From positions 1-7,139 of the forward strand of contig PMOM01000162.1 in assembly GCA_003161535.1 (NCBI GenBank): a stretch of 7,139 bases of DNA, in the 5' to 3' direction. Shown piece by piece: positions 4,698 to 7,139 of the stretch; positions within the stretch are counted from its first letter, which is position 1; every line of letters begins with the position of its first letter. The DNA comes from Caulobacteraceae bacterium (GTDB taxonomy: Bacteria; Pseudomonadota; Alphaproteobacteria; Caulobacterales; Caulobacteraceae). The notes below the pieces were generated by a model. That model saw only the letters and a program-made list of their open reading frames with translations. It ran no database searches and was not told the origin of the DNA. A program made the position numbers and the translations under genes.

Positions 4698-7139
4698 CTA
4701 GCCGGCCACCAGATTGACGATTCGATCTGTCACGACGATGACCTTGCGCACCGTCAATCCATTGAGTCGCCGAGTAATTTCGGGGTTTTCCAAGACCAGC
4801 CTTTCCACCTCCTCTGACGTTGCTCCAGCCGGCGCCCGCACCTCGCCTCGGCGTTTCCCATTGATCTGCACGGGCAGAATTTTCTCTTCATCCTCGATCA
4901 GGGTCGGATCGTATCCTGGCCAAGGCGCTTGCGCCACCAGACCTTGCTCCCCCAGGCGGGCCCAGCACTCCTCTGCTAGGTGAGGGGCGAAGGGGGCGAT
5001 AAGGCGGGCAAGCGCGGAGAGTGCTTCGCGCCGGACCGCGGAGGCGGACAATTCAGGCGCGCAGCTTCGCAAGACCCCGACGAATTCATACAGCCTGGCC
5101 ACGGCGCTATTGAATCGAAACCCCTCAATCGCCTCGGTGACGGCCTTGACGGCCCGGTGGGTCGCCCGGCGCAGATCATCGCCCGGCGCGCGTGGCGCGT
5201 CGGTGTCAGGGCTCTGGGCGGCATTGTGTGAATCAAATTCACCCCACACCCGATTGATCAGCCGCCATGCGCCCTCAACGCCGGCGGTCGTCCATTGCAC
5301 ATCGCGATCCGGCGGCGAATCGGACAGCAGGAACAGGCGGGCAGCGTCAACCCCATAGGTGTCGGCGATGTCGGCGGGCGCGATCACATTGCGCTTGGAC
5401 TTGGACATCTTGACCGTTTCGCCGACGACCACCGGCTCGCCGCTGGGGGCGATCACCGCGCGGCGCGATGATCCTTCGACGCTCACTTCGACCATGCCGG
5501 GCTCAAGCCACTCGCCATTCTGACGCCGATAGGTCTCGTGGGTGACCATCCCCTGAGTAAAAAGGCCGGTGAAGGGCTCGCGCGCGGCCAGCATCCCCTC
5601 GTCGGCCAAGGCTCGCGTGATGAAGCGGGCATAGAGCAGGTGCAGAACGGCATGTTCGATGCCGCCGATGTATTGATCCACCGGCAGCCAATGGTCCGCC
5701 GCCGGCCGGTCGATGGGCGAAGGCGCGGCGGGATTGGCAAATCGCGCGAAGTACCACGACGAATCCACAAAGGTATCCAGGGTGTCGGTTTCGCGTACCG
5801 CCGCGCCATCGCAGGCGGGACAACGGACATGCTTCCAGGTCGGGTGCCGCGCCAGAGGGTTGCCCGGTTGGCCGAAATCCATGTCGTTGGGAAGGAGAAT
5901 CGGCAGGCTCTCCTCGGAGACCGCGACAACGCCGCAGTTGTCGCAATGCACAATGGGGATTGGACAGCCCCAGCCACGTTGACGAGCCACCCCCCAGTCT
6001 CTTAGCCGGTAGACCGTGGCGCCGGCGCCGGTCCCGTCCGCCTCCGCTCGCGCGATGGCCGCGGCTTTGGCCGCCTCCGTATCCATTCCGTCCAGGAATC
6101 CGGAATTATAAATCCGTCCCGGTCCCACATAAGCGCTCTGTTCCACGTGAAACAGGGCCGGATCGGCATCCTCCGGGAGGACGACCGGCCTGATGGGCAA
6201 GGCGTACTTGCGGGCGAAATCGAGATCCCGCTGGTCGTGCGCCGGACAACCGAAAATCGCTCCCGACCCATACTCCATGAGCACGAAGTTGGCGATCCAC
6301 ACAGGCAATTCTCTTGTAGAATCAAAAGGATGTGTCACTTTGAGGCTGGTATCCAGCCCAAATTTCTCCGCTGATTCGATTTCGGCTTCCGAGGTGCCCC
6401 CCTGACGGCAGCGCGCCACAAAGGCGGCGACATCGGGTCTCCCCGCGGCCAAGTCGTCCGCTAACGGGTGGTCCGGCGCGACGGCGACGAAACTGGCGCC
6501 AAACAAGGTGTCGGGCCGTGTCGTGTAGACCGTCAGTCCCTCGCTTTGGACGCCGCTAAACGTCCTGAGACCCGAGGAAAACCGGAATATCAGCCGCAGG
6601 CCCCGAGACTTTCCGATCCAGTTCTCCTGCATCAGGCGCACCTTGTCGGGCCAGCGATCCAACGTCTTCAGCCCCGCCAGAAGCTCGTCGGCGTAGTCGG
6701 TGATGCGCAGGAACCATTGGGTAAGCTTGCGACGCTCGACGAGAGCTTCCGAGCGCCAGCCCCGGCCGTCGATGACCTGCTCGTTGGCCAGCACGGTCAT
6801 GTCCACGGGATCCCAGTTGACCAGCCCCTCCTTGCGGTAGACCAGACCGCGCGCGAAAAGTTTCAGAAACCAGGCTTGCTGGCGTCCATAGTAGGCCGGA
6901 TCGCAGGTGGCGAACTCCCGCGACCAATCGATGGACAGGCCAAGTCGCTGAAACTCCTCGCGCATCTTGGCGATGTTGTCATGGGTCCAGGCCGCCGGAT
7001 CGACGCCGCGCTCGGCCGCGGCGTTTTCGGCCGGCAGGCCGAAGGCGTCCCAGCCCATGGGATGCAGGACATTGTATCCACATGCCCGCTTGAAGCGGGC
7101 GACGACATCGCCGATGGCGTAATTGCGCGCGTGACCGAC
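4698..7139 (-). CDS. leuS: leucyl-tRNA synthetase LeuS, lacking the N-terminus (5' end outside window)
   Basis: LeuRS charges tRNA-Leu with leucine and hydrolyses mischarged products. The frame is open to the window edge: 813 residues are visible and roughly 45-50 are missing, judged from family length of about 860. Numbering from the first visible residue, [11 protein letters not shown] (1-11) is the HIGH-type ATP-binding motif, cut so that its first histidine lies just outside. [14 protein letters not shown] (28-41) follows. The CP1 editing domain carries the threonine-rich TTRPDT (206-211) and GCPAHDQRD (297-305), whose Asp302 is the likely amino-group anchor for editing. Cysteine pairs CDNC (399-402) and CPAC (440-443) form a zinc site. 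[10 protein letters not shown] (455-464) and KMSKSKRN (577-584) complete the catalytic core. The anticodon-binding and C-terminal domains end with [11 protein letters not shown] and IVNLVAG. The ATG at 7058 is internal. It is the first visible gene of the leuS-lptE-holA unit. A parS site is embedded at codons for residues 329-334. Confidence 0.98.
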   Translation of the reverse strand, partial: VGHARNYAIGDVVARFKRACGYNVLHPMGWDAFGLPAENAAAERGVDPAAWTHDNIAKMREEFQRLGLSIDWSREFATCDPAYYGRQQAWFLKLFARGLVYRKEGLVNWDPVDMTVLANEQVIDGRGWRSEALVERRKLTQWFLRITDYADELLAGLKTLDRWPDKVRLMQENWIGKSRGLRLIFRFSSGLRTFSGVQSEGLTVYTTRPDTLFGASFVAVAPDHPLADDLAAGRPDVAAFVARCRQGGTSEAEIESAEKFGLDTSLKVTHPFDSTRELPVWIANFVLMEYGSGAIFGCPAHDQRDLDFARKYALPIRPVVLPEDADPALFHVEQSAYVGPGRIYNSGFLDGMDTEAAKAAAIARAEADGTGAGATVYRLRDWGVARQRGWGCPIPIVHCDNCGVVAVSEESLPILLPNDMDFGQPGNPLARHPTWKHVRCPACDGAAVRETDTLDTFVDSSWYFARFANPAAPSPIDRPAADHWLPVDQYIGGIEHAVLHLLYARFITRALADEGMLAAREPFTGLFTQGMVTHETYRRQNGEWLEPGMVEVSVEGSSRRAVIAPSGEPVVVGETVKMSKSKRNVIAPADIADTYGVDAARLFLLSDSPPDRDVQWTTAGVEGAWRLINRVWGEFDSHNAAQSPDTDAPRAPGDDLRRATHRAVKAVTEAIEGFRFNSAVARLYEFVGVLRSCAPELSASAVRREALSALARLIAPFAPHLAEECWARLGEQGLVAQAPWPGYDPTLIEDEEKILPVQINGKRRGEVRAPAGATSEEVERLVLENPEITRRLNGLTVRKVIVVTDRIVNLVAG
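6139..6154. promoter_or_regulatory. parS: parS site (ParB-binding centromere) inside leuS
   Basis: TGTTCCACGTGAAACA agrees at every position with the bacterial chromosomal parS pattern TGTTNCACGTGAAACA. It differs at one base from the perfect palindrome TGTTTCACGTGAAACA. A 16-base exact match is not expected by chance in 7 kb. It lies in the leuS coding sequence, where the opposite strand encodes LFHVEQ, 3,050 bp beyond the end of parB. It is the only CACGTG-centred site I find in the window. Family knowledge: ParB proteins with this type of helix-turn-helix bind exactly this sequence, and parS sites cluster near the origin close to parAB. Inference: this is a working loading site for the ParB encoded at 2196-3089. 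Confidence 0.93.

Noticed and set aside
5228..5242. Palindrome GTGAAT-CAA-ATTCAC in leuS, resembling an operator
   Set aside because: Six-base arms with a short spacer are expected about once or twice in 7 kb; it lies deep in the coding region of leuS with no promoter nearby.
7074..7082. GTATCCACA, one mismatch from the DnaA box TTATCCACA
   Set aside because: It is a lone match within the conserved leuS stretch encoding CGYN, with no cluster of DnaA boxes and no AT-rich region, so there is no support for an origin here.
1..7139. GANTC (CcrM-type methylation) sites scattered through the window
   Set aside because: I count about twenty by eye, near what base composition predicts, with no cluster in an intergenic region; they do not add a regulatory signal.

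Overview
The window is a GC-rich, almost gap-free piece of an alphaproteobacterial chromosome. It reads as the conserved segregation locus close to the replication origin. Gene content and order, mnmG-rsmG-parA-parB on the + strand facing holA-lptE-leuS on the - strand, match what I recall for Caulobacter crescentus and relatives. A member of the Caulobacterales is therefore the best guess, made from synteny and protein motifs and not from a search.

Left half (1-3089, + strand): the 3' part of mnmG (tRNA wobble-uridine modification) runs into rsmG (16S rRNA G527 methylation), then parA and parB (chromosome partition). Junctions are a 1-4 nt overlap, a 4 nt gap and a 4 nt overlap, so this looks like one translationally coupled operon. 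Right half (3106-7139, - strand): leuS (leucyl-tRNA synthetase, 5' end outside the window) is followed by lptE (LPS-assembly lipoprotein) and holA (DNA polymerase III delta subunit), with gaps of 4 and 13 nt. The leuS-lptE-holA order is also found in E. coli. The two operons converge with only 16 nt between the parB and holA stop codons. No intergenic stretch exceeds 16 nt. I see no RNA gene, mobile element, CRISPR array, prophage or broken gene.

The most notable non-genic signal is a 16-bp parS site (TGTTCCACGTGAAACA, 6139-6154) buried inside the leuS reading frame, about 3 kb past the end of parB. It is the expected loading site for the ParB encoded in the same window. ParB loads on parS and slides or spreads, ParA (an ATPase that binds DNA non-specifically) moves the complex, and the N-terminal GLGRGLSALL segment of ParB would stimulate ParA. 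The centromere therefore lies in an essential, presumably highly expressed gene of the opposing operon. I found no previously undescribed system. The findings concern this embedded parS, gene packing and minor sequence features.
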